A stretch of DNA of 64,000 bases from Mycobacterium sp. IS-1742. Lineage in GTDB: Bacteria > Actinomycetota > Actinomycetes > Mycobacteriales > Mycobacteriaceae. Shown here piece by piece: positions 26,789-35,845 of this stretch (the first letter of the stretch is position 1; every line of letters starts with the position of its first letter). The stretch is from positions 1-64,000 of the forward strand of contig NZ_LQIV01000034.1 of the NCBI RefSeq assembly GCF_001500125.1, written 5' to 3'. The notes below the pieces were generated by a model. That model saw only the letters and a program-made list of their open reading frames with translations, was not told where the DNA came from and ran no database searches. Position numbers and translations under genes: made by a program.

Positions 26789-27258
26789 GCGGACGGCGTC
26801 AACCGGATCGCAGCGATGCCGAGTCGGGTTGCGGCCTCGGTGAATTCGTCTTTCGAGGGCACGGTGTCGCCGCGAAACTTGAGGCCCATGGTCTGCTGCG
26901 CCTTCTTGGCGCCGTAGTTCTCCGCGACGCGGTGGACGATGTCGGCGACGGTGCCGGCGTCGGTGATGAGTTCGCCGTTCATCCGGCTCGTCCGGCCGTG
27001 GTGGGTGACGTCGGCGGGTGCGCCCTCGCGGAAGTTGTACTTCCACTTCGCCTCGAGGATGACGTAGAGGTCACCGTCGAGGTGGTGGGCGCTCACCGGG
27101 ACCGAGAACCGGCGGCCGGTCTTGCGGCCGGTGAAGCTGACGACCATGAACTGTGTGAGCGCGGAGCCCAGCGGGGTCTTGAGCGCGACGCGCAGCGCGG
27201 GGTTGATGACGTTGAGCAGCGCCTGTGGTGGGTGGGCGACGTCGATTGAATCGGCCAT
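26785..27258 (-). CDS. Deazaflavin-dependent nitroreductase-like (DUF385/Ddn) protein
   Basis: 157 residues with the split-barrel pattern of F420-binding DUF385 proteins: an N-terminal helix (LLNVINPALRVAL), FMVVSFTGRKTGRRFSVPVS and DGDLYVILEAKWKYNFREG. Family members bind F420 or related lipophilic cofactors and reduce quinones or nitro compounds; whether this one binds F420 is not certain. It is the first gene of a two-gene operon with ppk2, overlapping by 4 bases, and sits just downstream of the DUF2236 gene on the same strand (9-base gap). Confidence 0.72.
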   Translation of the reverse strand: MADSIDVAHPPQALLNVINPALRVALKTPLGSALTQFMVVSFTGRKTGRRFSVPVSAHHLDGDLYVILEAKWKYNFREGAPADVTHHGRTSRMNGELITDAGTVADIVHRVAENYGAKKAQQTMGLKFRGDTVPSKDEFTEAATRLGIAAIRLTPSA

Positions 27259-27267
27259 GTCTCCACG

Positions 27268-28491
27268 CTAACGGCGCAGCGGCGTGGCTGCCTCGAATTT
27301 GGAGGCCCTCCCTGAGGACTGCCATTCGAGCCACCGTTCCCACCGTCTGAGGTTGGCCTGCTGCCAGCGTCGGTCGATGTGCGGGCTCAGGCGGCGGGCG
27401 AGTTCCAGGCCCGCGATGAACGGGGCCCGCGCGAGCAGCAGCGCGATGCCCGGAAGCGCCGACGGCAACCGGTAGCGGCGGCGGTTCCACGGCAGCATGT
27501 ACAGGCCGAGGTAGCCGGCCTGCACGCGGTAGTGGTACTCGGCGCGGAGGCGTTGCAGGCCCGTGTGCGCCGGGGTCGGCTCGAAGGCCGGGACGAAGGA
27601 TTCGACGAGTTCGGCGCCGTCATCGCCGCTGTCGTAGCTGCGTGCGGCGTCGGCCATGAACAGTATGCGCCAGGCGTCGGCGACGGTTTCGGGGAAGTAG
27701 CCGTCGCAGCGGACGCCGACGAGGTGGCCGCAGTAGCGGTTGAAGTGCAGCACCGCGCGCATCTCGTGCGGTGAGGTGAGGTGGCCGAGCGCGAACAGGC
27801 CGAGCGCGGGCGCGACGCTGCCGCCAAGCACGGTGAGCAGCATCGCGGACTGGCTGATCGGCAGGCCCCAGCGCTCGGCGTCCCATTCGGGATGCCGTGT
27901 GACGCGGTCGCGGACACTGACGTGCATGATCCGCACATGCAGAGAGATGTTGCGCGCGGCGGAGTTCGGGGTGAGTAGCGCGCCGGGGCGGCTCACCTCG
28001 ATCCACCAGCGGGAGGTCTCGAGGTAGCGGTGCAGGGCGCGGTCGCCGGCGTAGCCGCCGGACAGCGACAGCGGGACGGCGAGCCACCCCTCGGTGTAGG
28101 TGTCGTTGGTGCCGGCGTTGCCGAGGGCGCCGAGCGCGTAGGCCCAGCGGCGCCATACGGCGGCGCCCTGTTCGAGGAGGTCGGGGTCGAGCCAGTCGGG
28201 TTGCTGTTCGAACTCGGCGAAGAGGTGGCGCATGGAGTCGGGGGCGTCGGGCACGGTGTCGACGCCGTCGCGTTGGGCTCGCTCGACGAGGTCGCGGGCC
28301 TGCCGCGCGCCGAGGTCACCGTGGTAGGTCTCGGCGACGAAGCGTTCGGCGGTCGGGTCGCCCTCGGTGAGGCCCTCGATGAACCGTCGGGCGGTGGCGT
28401 CGTCGGGCAGGAGGTCGATGCCGAGCCTGCGGGCGGAGTTCACCACGCGGGCGCGGCGGCCGGTGGGCGGGTAGCGGAACGCGGTCGGCAT
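27268..28491 (-). CDS. DUF2236 / MpaB-family oxygenase-like protein
   Basis: 407 residues. The sequence has features of the DUF2236 family: a long helical protein with GTNDTYTEGWLAVPLS, RNISLHVRIMHVSVRDRV, WGLPISQSAMLLT and a conserved HFNRYCGHLVGVRCDGYFP. MpaB-type members are heme proteins that cleave prenyl side chains or polymers. The histidines that could ligate heme are present but unproved. ATG 28491 is preferred over 28509 because the next residues (TAFRYPPTGRRARV) look like the true N-terminus. It probably shares a transcript with the DUF385 and ppk2 genes. Confidence 0.75.
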   Translation of the reverse strand: MPTAFRYPPTGRRARVVNSARRLGIDLLPDDATARRFIEGLTEGDPTAERFVAETYHGDLGARQARDLVERAQRDGVDTVPDAPDSMRHLFAEFEQQPDWLDPDLLEQGAAVWRRWAYALGALGNAGTNDTYTEGWLAVPLSLSGGYAGDRALHRYLETSRWWIEVSRPGALLTPNSAARNISLHVRIMHVSVRDRVTRHPEWDAERWGLPISQSAMLLTVLGGSVAPALGLFALGHLTSPHEMRAVLHFNRYCGHLVGVRCDGYFPETVADAWRILFMADAARSYDSGDDGAELVESFVPAFEPTPAHTGLQRLRAEYHYRVQAGYLGLYMLPWNRRRYRLPSALPGIALLLARAPFIAGLELARRLSPHIDRRWQQANLRRWERWLEWQSSGRASKFEAATPLRR

Positions 28492-28631
28492 GGGTCCGTC
28501 ATAGCGCACCGAAGCCCCGAATCAGCGGAATTGCGGATGGGACACCGGTGCGGTGACCTGTTCGAGGCACCGGGCGAATTCAGCCGAACGTGTGACATCC
28601 CGGTTGGGGCGGCTGTGGAAGTATCCGCCGC

Positions 28632-31091
28632 GTGGGTTTCAATCCGCCGCCCGGATGGCCGGTGCCTCGGGGATGGAGCCCCCCGGCGGACTGGACGCCG
28701 GACCCGGCATGGCCGCCCGCACCCGCCGGCTGGCAGTTCTGGACCGACGATCCTGCACCGATTCCGCAGCTGAGAACTGGTGAGAAACAACGACAATCGG
28801 AGCCACCGCGGCGCGGATCGAAGGCCGCCGCCGTGGTCACCGTCTGCGTCGTGGCCGTCGCCGCGCTTCTGGGGGCGGGATACATCTTCCTCACTGGTCG
28901 GAGTCACGACGACGGGGGCCGCGCCGCGGCGGGGCAACTCCGCAACACATTCCCCGATCGGCCGTCCACCGGCTGGCGGGTCGACTCCGCCACGATCTTC
29001 GACGGTGCGGCGTTCGTCCGCCCCGACGCGACGTCCTATCAGTACCAGCGGCCCGGGTTCATCGACCTCGGCGATACGTTGATCACCTCCGCGGTACTGC
29101 CGCAGACCGACCGGGGTGCGACGCTCGTCGCGATCGACGCGGAGACCGGGGCAGTCACGTGGACCGCCGACGCGGGGTTTCATCCGGTGTGCGCCACGGC
29201 GACCGTCGACGGTCTGCTGCCCTGCCTGGGACAGGAGTCGAACTTCGGCCCACCGGGGTCCGGTGCTCCGCCCTATGTCCACTTTCTCCGGATCTCGGAC
29301 GGCGCGGTCGCGCACAGGATCGCAGTCTCGGAGGAGACGCGCGCCGTCGAAGTCCACGGCTCCGCCGTGTACACGACGAGCTACGACTACGCCGCCGATA
29401 TCCGGTCGATGACGCGTGGGACGACGGACACGCTCGACGCGACCTGGCGCCGGAGTTATCCGGTCGGCGACGGCTCACAATCGTGTCCGGGCTCCGGGGA
29501 CACCACCTACGACGGGGTCGACCACGGCGTGGTGTATTCGGGCAACGACGGTGGCATGGTGGTGGCAGATGCCGCCGACGGGACGCGGTTGCTCCCTGGT
29601 GAGGTCACCGAGCTGAAAGTGTTTCCGGGGCAGGGGTTCACGGCCCGCCGCTGTCACGGTGGCGATCCCGACACCGTCGACACGGTCATCGTCGACACGC
29701 GGGGCGACGTCCTGCGCGAGGTGACCGGAGCGGTGGCCGACCCGTGGCTGGTCGACGCCGAGGCGGATGTGCCCTACATCGCCGGCCGCACCGCCTACGA
29801 CTTCGCCACCGGGCGCGAGGTGTGGACTGCGTCCGGCGGGGTGTCGGAGCTACACACCATCGTCGGCGACACCGTGCTCGGCGGCGGCGGCCGCGACGAC
29901 GGGCCGCTCACCGCGTTCGACATGGCCACCGGCCGGCAGCTGTGGACGAGCCGGGTCGACGTCGGGGACTTCGAGCTGTCCGACGGCCGCCGCGTCATGG
30001 CCGCGACCGCCGACGGCCTGGTGGCGATCGATCTGGCCACCGGGGAGGAAGCCTGGTCGATGGCCTGGACCGACGGCCGGATGTCCGTCGGACGTGCCGG
30101 TACCGGATTCGCCTACGCCGCAGTCGATGTGATCACGTTCTACCCGCCCACCGGCGGACCGGCAGGCACCCCTGGGCGCGCCGGTGGTGACGAAGCCGCG
30201 GACGTGTCAGCCGCCGTGGTCACCAAATGCGGTCGCACGCCGGAGATGCGTCCCGTCGAGTACCGGGCCGAGAACGGCGCGCTCGTCGTCAAGATGGAGG
30301 TGAAGGCGCGTTGTCCCGGCGGGGACGTCGTGTCGACGAACCGGTTACGGGTGACCATCAGGGACGAGCGCGGGCTCGTCTGCTCCGCCACGTTCGACTT
30401 CTCCCAGGATCCGCTCGTCCTGGGGCCGGAGGGCTCCGGGCCGGTCCTCGTTGAGCTCACCTTCGACAGCGGCACGTACTCACGGCATCCGAACACCCTC
30501 GGCGACAACGCCGGTCGGCGATCGGATGGCGGAGCCGTCACGCAAGCAAGGGCTTCGGGTAACGAAGTGGTGGAGTGCGAGGACGAGGGCACCACCGGCG
30601 GCGTCGAGAGCGCCCCCGGGCCCACCGCGAACGGTCGTCAACGTTCGGTGAGTTCCGATTCTCGAGGCGGACAGGTTTTCTGCGGCAGCGACGCCGACAC
30701 CATGGCCGCTCTGAGAGCGCAGGTCGACGCGGACCGGCCATATGTGCAGTCCTCCCTCGCTGATCGGTGGGTGGCCCAGTTGTCGTCCAAGCAGCCGGGT
30801 CTGGTCGCACCGGATGTCGACGGCCGGGTGGTGACGTGGACGCCGTGCGAGATCCTGCAGCAGCACCTGCGAATGCGGGGGCAGTATCCCGAAGTGCGCC
30901 TGGTCTGGAGTGACGAGTGGCGGACCTTCGATCTGCGCGGCTGGTGGGTGACCATCGCCGGCGTGACGTTTCCCGACGCGCGCGCCGCCAACGGGTGGTG
31001 TGATGCGCGGGCGATCCCCGTCGACGAGTGCTACGCGAAAGTGATCAGTAATACCCGGGATTCGCGCGGCACCACGGACTACCGCCGCTGA
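28632..31091 (+). CDS. Membrane-anchored PQQ-like beta-propeller protein sharing a C-terminal domain with the PknF-like kinase
   Basis: 819 residues from GTG 28632. A cytoplasmic Pro/Trp-rich N-terminus (NPPPGWPVPRGW, WTPDPAWPPAPAGW) precedes one membrane helix (about 64-88). Outside is a PQQ-like WD propeller (about 100-510) with repeated AIDAETGAVTWTAD-like blades, then a beta domain with paired cysteines (KCGRTPE, KARCPGG), then a C-terminal domain of about 115 residues (DRPYVQSSLADRWVAQLSSK, then WDEW-like WSDEWRTFD). The last domain matches the end of the kinase at 24-25.9 kb. This suggests a related ligand-sensing or scaffold role at the cell surface. Confidence 0.82.
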   Translation: MGFNPPPGWPVPRGWSPPADWTPDPAWPPAPAGWQFWTDDPAPIPQLRTGEKQRQSEPPRRGSKAAAVVTVCVVAVAALLGAGYIFLTGRSHDDGGRAAAGQLRNTFPDRPSTGWRVDSATIFDGAAFVRPDATSYQYQRPGFIDLGDTLITSAVLPQTDRGATLVAIDAETGAVTWTADAGFHPVCATATVDGLLPCLGQESNFGPPGSGAPPYVHFLRISDGAVAHRIAVSEETRAVEVHGSAVYTTSYDYAADIRSMTRGTTDTLDATWRRSYPVGDGSQSCPGSGDTTYDGVDHGVVYSGNDGGMVVADAADGTRLLPGEVTELKVFPGQGFTARRCHGGDPDTVDTVIVDTRGDVLREVTGAVADPWLVDAEADVPYIAGRTAYDFATGREVWTASGGVSELHTIVGDTVLGGGGRDDGPLTAFDMATGRQLWTSRVDVGDFELSDGRRVMAATADGLVAIDLATGEEAWSMAWTDGRMSVGRAGTGFAYAAVDVITFYPPTGGPAGTPGRAGGDEAADVSAAVVTKCGRTPEMRPVEYRAENGALVVKMEVKARCPGGDVVSTNRLRVTIRDERGLVCSATFDFSQDPLVLGPEGSGPVLVELTFDSGTYSRHPNTLGDNAGRRSDGGAVTQARASGNEVVECEDEGTTGGVESAPGPTANGRQRSVSSDSRGGQVFCGSDADTMAALRAQVDADRPYVQSSLADRWVAQLSSKQPGLVAPDVDGRVVTWTPCEILQQHLRMRGQYPEVRLVWSDEWRTFDLRGWWVTIAGVTFPDARAANGWCDARAIPVDECYAKVISNTRDSRGTTDYRR

Positions 31092-31185
31092 CGGCGCCGA
31101 TGTCGTCCCAACGGCCGATACCGCGAGCACTTCCGCTGCACCAGAGTGGGTTTGACGTCCATAGGACCCGGCGAAGGGATGCATC

Positions 31186-31503
31186 ATGTCAGTCAAGAGG
31201 ATTGTCGCGAAGGCAGTCATGATCGCCGCCGTGCCGACCGCGTTCGCGGCCATACCCGCAGCGGCCCAGGTGTGCGATGGTGAAGGCATCTCCGCCGATC
31301 TCGGCCAGGCGCTTCAGGTGGTGCGGTGTTCCCCGGGCTGGGCGTACGTGACCACCGGCGATCTCGGTGACGCCTCGTCGCTGGTCCGCCTGACCGGTGA
31401 CAGCTGGACGCGTTACACGGGTTTCCCCAGCTCGATCTGCCGCGGCCAAGCGGCCGCCGACGGTGTGCCGGCCACCGAACTGTCGAGCTTCCGGCCCTGC
31501 TGA
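31186..31503 (+). CDS. Small secreted cysteine-containing protein
   Basis: 105 residues with a signal peptide (KRIVAKAVMIAAVPTAFAAI, cleavage after AAA or AAAQ). The mature part of about 75 residues has four cysteines (QVCDGEG, VRCSPGW, SICRGQ and a final C), likely two disulfides. No known domain is recognised. A GAAGGG ribosome-binding stretch precedes the ATG. It stands alone between the propeller gene and the two-component locus. Confidence 0.78.
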   Translation: MSVKRIVAKAVMIAAVPTAFAAIPAAAQVCDGEGISADLGQALQVVRCSPGWAYVTTGDLGDASSLVRLTGDSWTRYTGFPSSICRGQAAADGVPATELSSFRPC

Positions 31504-31864
31504 CACCTGGCCGCCGGTTGCGTTGCTCGCCCCCGGGCTCGGGATCGCCAGATCGCCACGGCCGGAACGTGCGGCAACGGCCCCGAGCGCGCCACGACTG
31601 AAGCCGGGGGCGGATCTCACCGGGTCTGACGTCCGTGCGGGTCTCCACGCTCTCACCGTGGGCATAATTGACGCCCTTGGCAAACAATTCGCCATCGTTT
31701 ACCTGCGACTTTGCTACCACGGCGTGCGAAGTGCGCTGTTGTTGGCTAAGGTCTGCGCCATGCACGGGGGGCGTGCAGACGGCGCTGTCGCCGGTGGTCA
31801 TGCGGGTCGAGATCCGCGACAGGACCGCCGGTGGCGGTCCGTGGAGGTGCCGGGGGGAGCCTAG
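31504..31864. other. 361-bp non-coding stretch before the response regulator
   Basis: The middle (31660-31760) is noticeably AT-richer and includes ATAATTGACG and TTGGCTAAGGT, which may belong to the promoter of the response regulator, but I cannot assign boxes confidently. Open frames here have shadow-type composition. No hairpin terminator with a clear T-run was seen. Confidence 0.4.
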
Positions 31865-32578
31865 ATGACTGACCAGTTGACTGCTGAGGGGGTGGCGGTG
31901 CAGGTCGCCGACGACGAACGGCGACCGGTCAGCGTCGTCATCATCGACGATCACGACGTCGTCCACGCCGGAGTCCAGGCCTGGTGTGCGGCGGCCCACC
32001 CACCGATCCGCTTCGTCGGAAACTTCCTGGACCCCCAGGACTTCGTCGATCGGTACCCGGTCGCGTCACCCGACGTCGACGTGGTGCTGTTCGACCTGCA
32101 GATCGACGGCAACAGACCCTCGTTCGACACGTTGCGCGAGCTGTGCGAGTCAGGGCACCGGGTCGTCGTGTACTCCCACATCACCGCCGACGAGATCATC
32201 CTCAGCTGCCTGGACTTGGGGGCCATCACCTACCTGGCGAAGTCCGAGGGTCGGGCCCATCTGATCGAGGCCATCCACGCGGCGTCCTCCGACACCCCGT
32301 ACATGGGGCCGCGGATGGCGCGGGCGCTGCTCAACGACAGCGCCGCCGGGCGGCCCAATCTGTCGGAGCGCGAGAAGGAAGTGCTCGTCGCCTGGTTCCA
32401 GACGGAGAGCAAGGAGCTGGTGGGCAAGCGCCTCTACATCGCACCTAGCACGGTGCGCACTCACCTGCAGCGGGCCAGGGCCAAGTACGCCGCAATCGGC
32501 AGGCCGGCGCCGACGAAGTCGGCCCTGCTCGCCCGCGCCATCGAAGACGGCATCCTGAGCCTTTCCGATCTCGTCTGA
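31865..32578 (+). CDS. NarL/FixJ-type response regulator
   Basis: 237 residues. The receiver domain (about 22-145) has the acidic pair in VVIIDDHDVVHAG, the phospho-acceptor Asp77 in VVLFDLQIDG, the Ser/Thr position in VVYSHITADE and the Lys in YLAKSEGR. The DNA-binding domain (about 165-235) begins LSEREKEVLVAWFQTESKEL and continues IAPSTVRTHLQRARAKY, a LuxR HTH. It probably works with the NarX-type sensor kinases encoded 0.8-3.3 kb downstream, which are the only nearby kinases of that class. Confidence 0.9.
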   Translation: MTDQLTAEGVAVQVADDERRPVSVVIIDDHDVVHAGVQAWCAAAHPPIRFVGNFLDPQDFVDRYPVASPDVDVVLFDLQIDGNRPSFDTLRELCESGHRVVVYSHITADEIILSCLDLGAITYLAKSEGRAHLIEAIHAASSDTPYMGPRMARALLNDSAAGRPNLSEREKEVLVAWFQTESKELVGKRLYIAPSTVRTHLQRARAKYAAIGRPAPTKSALLARAIEDGILSLSDLV

Positions 32579-32681
32579 AAAAGCGAGAACGGCAGCGCGA
32601 GGAACGTTTTCACTGCGGCCGTTCCGCCTGTCGACCGTTCGAGCGACAGACGCACGCCGTCGTGTTCCGTAACGTTCCGGA

Positions 32682-33137
32682 ATGAGCGAAACCCGGACGA
32701 TCGGAGCGTCGATGACTGCCCCCTCCGCCGAACACGGCGCGAGCTTCCGGGCGCAGACGTGCATCGAGCCGGACCGCATCGCCCATCTCGTCCGTGACGT
32801 CAGCGAAGCGGTGCAGGGCGGGTTCCCGAGGGCGTTCATCAGGTTCGAGGGTGCGGCGCCGGGACGCTTGTCCTTTTCCGTCCGCACGCGATTCACCCAA
32901 GCCGAGCTGATGTCGTTCGACGTCGCCATCGCCGAACTCGACGACGGTTTCACCAGTCTGAGCGTCGATATCTGTGATCGGTTGACTCACAACAAGATAT
33001 TGCCTTGGCTCCCTTTGGCGAACTGGTCGCTGGGTCACGAGATCTACAAGCGGTACGCGCGGGAACTGGCGGGTGCGTTGGCCCGGTTCGATCCCATGAG
33101 CACGGCCGTACTGCTCGACAGGGTGGCGCGGCCATGA
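32682..33137 (+). CDS. Hypothetical protein in the two-component locus
   Basis: 151 residues, no recognised domain. The pattern FIRFEGAAPGRLSFSVRTRF, then SFDVAIAELDDGFTSLSV suggests a compact beta-rich fold of the SRPBCC kind, but this is only a visual guess. A second ATG at 32712 has a better spaced GGAG and may be the true start. The stop overlaps the next small gene's ATG (ATGA). Confidence 0.6.
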   Translation: MSETRTIGASMTAPSAEHGASFRAQTCIEPDRIAHLVRDVSEAVQGGFPRAFIRFEGAAPGRLSFSVRTRFTQAELMSFDVAIAELDDGFTSLSVDICDRLTHNKILPWLPLANWSLGHEIYKRYARELAGALARFDPMSTAVLLDRVARP

Positions 33138-33349
33138 CGTCGACGGCACTCACCTTGGCGCTGATCGGTTTCGGCATCGTGGGCACCACAGTGTGGGGGA
33201 ACGTCGAATTCTGCCGCCGACGAAACCGCGGGCACACCGGAGATGTTTTCCGACAGGACATGTCGGCATTCAGCCCCACCATCGACGACGTGGATCTGCG
33301 GCCCTTCGTTCAGGCCGGCCGCCTGCGAGTGTCGCGCCGCAACCGCTGA
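33134..33349 (+). CDS. Small single-pass membrane protein
   Basis: 71 residues. The N-terminal half is one hydrophobic helix (TSTALTLALIGFGIVGTTVW), followed by a basic, hydrophilic tail (EFCRRRNRGHTG). The ATG overlaps the stop of the preceding gene by 4 bases, so the two are translated together. Function unknown. It ends 6 bases from the convergent sensor kinase gene. Confidence 0.65.
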   Translation: MTSTALTLALIGFGIVGTTVWGNVEFCRRRNRGHTGDVFRQDMSAFSPTIDDVDLRPFVQAGRLRVSRRNR

Positions 33350-33355
33350 TCGTGG

Positions 33356-35605
33356 TCACAGCGTCGCCGCGAGGGGCCGCTCGACGATCAACCACACCGT
33401 GTCGTCGGTGACGACGACGTCGCCGCCCTGACCGGTCACCGCCGCCGCCAGAGGGTTCGGATCGGCGACGCCGCGACACACCACACTCAACGTCACCGAG
33501 TCACCCGCGGTGCCCAGCACCACGTGGGCGCTCGAGATGTCGGCCGACAGTACGGTGTCCAACGGCACAGCCAGAGCGGCGGCGGCCGCATCGTCCAGCG
33601 GCGGCAGAGCGCCACCCGTGTCGACGGTCACATCGACGCCCCGGGCCTCGGCCGCGTCGATCGCCGGACGCAGCCGCCGCAGTATCGGATTGGCGAAGGT
33701 CTTCGACTGGTCGAACAATGCTCGCAGCCTGCGCGATTCGGCACGGGCTTCGCGCTGCATGGATTCGGTGACCGGTTCACCGTCGCTCAGCCGCTGAAGC
33801 AGCGGGACCACCGCGGCGATCAGGTCGGCATACCGGCGCCGGTTGTCGTCGGCCACGGCGCCGGCCACGCGTTCGGCAACGACCAGCCGGCGGTGCGCCG
33901 CGACATCGGCGTGAACATCCGCGGCGGCGTCGCGCATCAGCCCGTCGAACATCAACGCGAACAGCTGCACGCCCAGGATGCTGGCGGTCCCCAAGCCGAT
34001 GTTGACCAGAGCGTCGGCGGTCGGGTAGCGCCAGATCTCCACGGCGGCCGCCGCCAGCCAGAATCCGGTGAGGATGGTGACCCCGCGTCGGCGGGGCATC
34101 GGCAGCACCTGCAGCAGCACACACCAGCCGACGCCGCCCTGCACCCAGTCGGCCTGGGTGCCGATCTTCTCCGGCGCCAGCAGCATCATCTGGGTGACCA
34201 TGACCCCGGCCAGCGCGGTGAGGTTGAGCCACACCGGAATCCACGGCCGGCCACGCCGCGCGGGAAGCGCGAGCAGGGCGCAGATGCCGGCGACGATGCC
34301 CAGTGCGGTCTGCGCGGTCGGATGTCCGGCCAGGGCCACCCCGTAGGGCACGGTTGCGACGAGGTTGGCGACCGCGTAGGCCGTCAGCGCGGTGGCGTAG
34401 ATCAGCCGGACCCGGTCGATGAGACCGTCGGGATCGGCGACGGGCGGTGTCGGCGGCGCGTCGGGCGGCGGAGACCACGTCAGCACGACGCTGGTGCCCG
34501 CCCTCGGCGCGGACCGTATTGACGCCGATCCGCCCGCGCGCGTCATGCGGGCCGACACCGACTCCGCGATGCCGTGCCCGCTGGAGGCGCCGGATGGGTC
34601 GAAGCCCACGCCATCGTCGATCACCGACACGGAGGTATCACCGATCACCACGCGTGCCTGGGTCGCGCGGGCGTGGCGGTCGACGTTGTTCAACGCCTCC
34701 CTGGCCGCCGCGGTGACCGCGTGCGCCACCTCCCCGTCAATCCAGAGGTGTTCGGGGCCTTCGAGACGGGTGGGCGTGCGGGCGTGGGCGACCACGGTGC
34801 GCAACGCCCCGACCACATCCACCCGCGCCGGGATGGCGGGCCAGGGCCCCTGTCGCAGGACGTCGAGGTCGCGGCGCGCCTGCGCAGCCAGACGCTCGGG
34901 TGGCAGGTCGGCGCCTTGCCCGACCATCAGCAGCGTCGAGGCTGCGGTGTCGTGCAGCAGCGCGAGTTGCTCGCGTTCGAACGCCCGGACCGCCTCGTCG
35001 ATCTCGCGCGCCAGCTGGGCGGCCTCCCGGGCCCGACGGGCGCTGTCGACCGTACCGGCGACGTGCAGCAGCATCGCCCGGATCAACGACGCGGTGACCC
35101 ACTGCAGCGCGAAGTAGTACACCGCCAGCACCGACCACACCTGTTCTGACCCGACGACCTCAGCCGTCCCTGCGGCATACGCCGCGGCGATGCCGACCGT
35201 CATCGGCAGGGTGACCGACGCCGGTAGCGACACCGCGAAGCTGACCACCGCGGTGCCTGCGATGGCCTGCGGAGCGCTGTTGGTCAGGTAGAAGCCGGGA
35301 TCCGATACGAGCAGCGGGATGGCGGCGCAGACAGCCAGCGTGACGCCGAAGTCGATCGCGGTGACGACGTAGGCCTGGGAGCGGGTCACTGCCCGCAGCA
35401 GCGACCACAGCAGCACACCGGCCAGCAACCACCGACCGGCCGGGGCGACCCCGGAGGCGGGATCGGCGAGTGCGATCACGGCGACACCCGCGTTCACGCA
35501 GTGCCTCATGAGCAGGCCGACGGTCGCAGCGCGTCGCATCAGATGCTGCCGTGACACGTCCTCGACCTCGGAACGGCCGGAGACGGTGGAGAGCCTGATG
35601 ACCAC
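33356..35605 (-). CDS. NarX-type sensor histidine kinase with a duplicated, degenerate second half
   Basis: 749 residues. The N-terminal part has six or so membrane helices, then a coiled helix and the phospho-acceptor region EQLALLHDTAASTLLMVGQG with His218, followed by a HATPase (EALNNVDRHARATQARVVI, SVIDDGVGFDPSG). After about residue 390 a second membrane block with several helices begins, then a helical stretch (YADLIAAVVPLLQRLSDGEP) and a beta-rich end with no recognisable N or G boxes. The C-terminal half thus looks like a decayed or specialised kinase copy. Its closest relative in the window is the divergent gene next door. Confidence 0.85.
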   Translation of the reverse strand: MVIRLSTVSGRSEVEDVSRQHLMRRAATVGLLMRHCVNAGVAVIALADPASGVAPAGRWLLAGVLLWSLLRAVTRSQAYVVTAIDFGVTLAVCAAIPLLVSDPGFYLTNSAPQAIAGTAVVSFAVSLPASVTLPMTVGIAAAYAAGTAEVVGSEQVWSVLAVYYFALQWVTASLIRAMLLHVAGTVDSARRAREAAQLAREIDEAVRAFEREQLALLHDTAASTLLMVGQGADLPPERLAAQARRDLDVLRQGPWPAIPARVDVVGALRTVVAHARTPTRLEGPEHLWIDGEVAHAVTAAAREALNNVDRHARATQARVVIGDTSVSVIDDGVGFDPSGASSGHGIAESVSARMTRAGGSASIRSAPRAGTSVVLTWSPPPDAPPTPPVADPDGLIDRVRLIYATALTAYAVANLVATVPYGVALAGHPTAQTALGIVAGICALLALPARRGRPWIPVWLNLTALAGVMVTQMMLLAPEKIGTQADWVQGGVGWCVLLQVLPMPRRRGVTILTGFWLAAAAVEIWRYPTADALVNIGLGTASILGVQLFALMFDGLMRDAAADVHADVAAHRRLVVAERVAGAVADDNRRRYADLIAAVVPLLQRLSDGEPVTESMQREARAESRRLRALFDQSKTFANPILRRLRPAIDAAEARGVDVTVDTGGALPPLDDAAAAALAVPLDTVLSADISSAHVVLGTAGDSVTLSVVCRGVADPNPLAAAVTGQGGDVVVTDDTVWLIVERPLAATL

Positions 35606-35845
35606 ACCTGCCTTCGACGGGCGGCGACGCGAGCCTGCGGCGCAAGGGGTTTGCCCCGGGCGCCGTGCGTGAGTCTATGGGCGGCGACGCGCGAGTCCAA
35701 GGGTGTCGCTGTCGGTCGATCGGAGGAAATTCCACCCGTCGCCGCCGAAGGCCGCGCACGCCGCCGCGCCGCGGTTTACCTTGCCTTGAACGCACCGCCG
35801 GTGTGTGCCGGTCGGCATCGTGAACTACTGGGGTGACTAGCCAGC
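35606..35845. promoter_or_regulatory. Divergent promoter region between the two sensor kinase genes
   Basis: 240 bases with no gene. GGGCGGCGACGCG occurs twice in direct orientation, at 35619-35631 and 35679-35691, 60 bases apart. Between them is a small GGGG-TTTG-CCCC hairpin. The repeats could be regulator sites shared by both genes; no site is known for this regulator. Confidence 0.4.
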
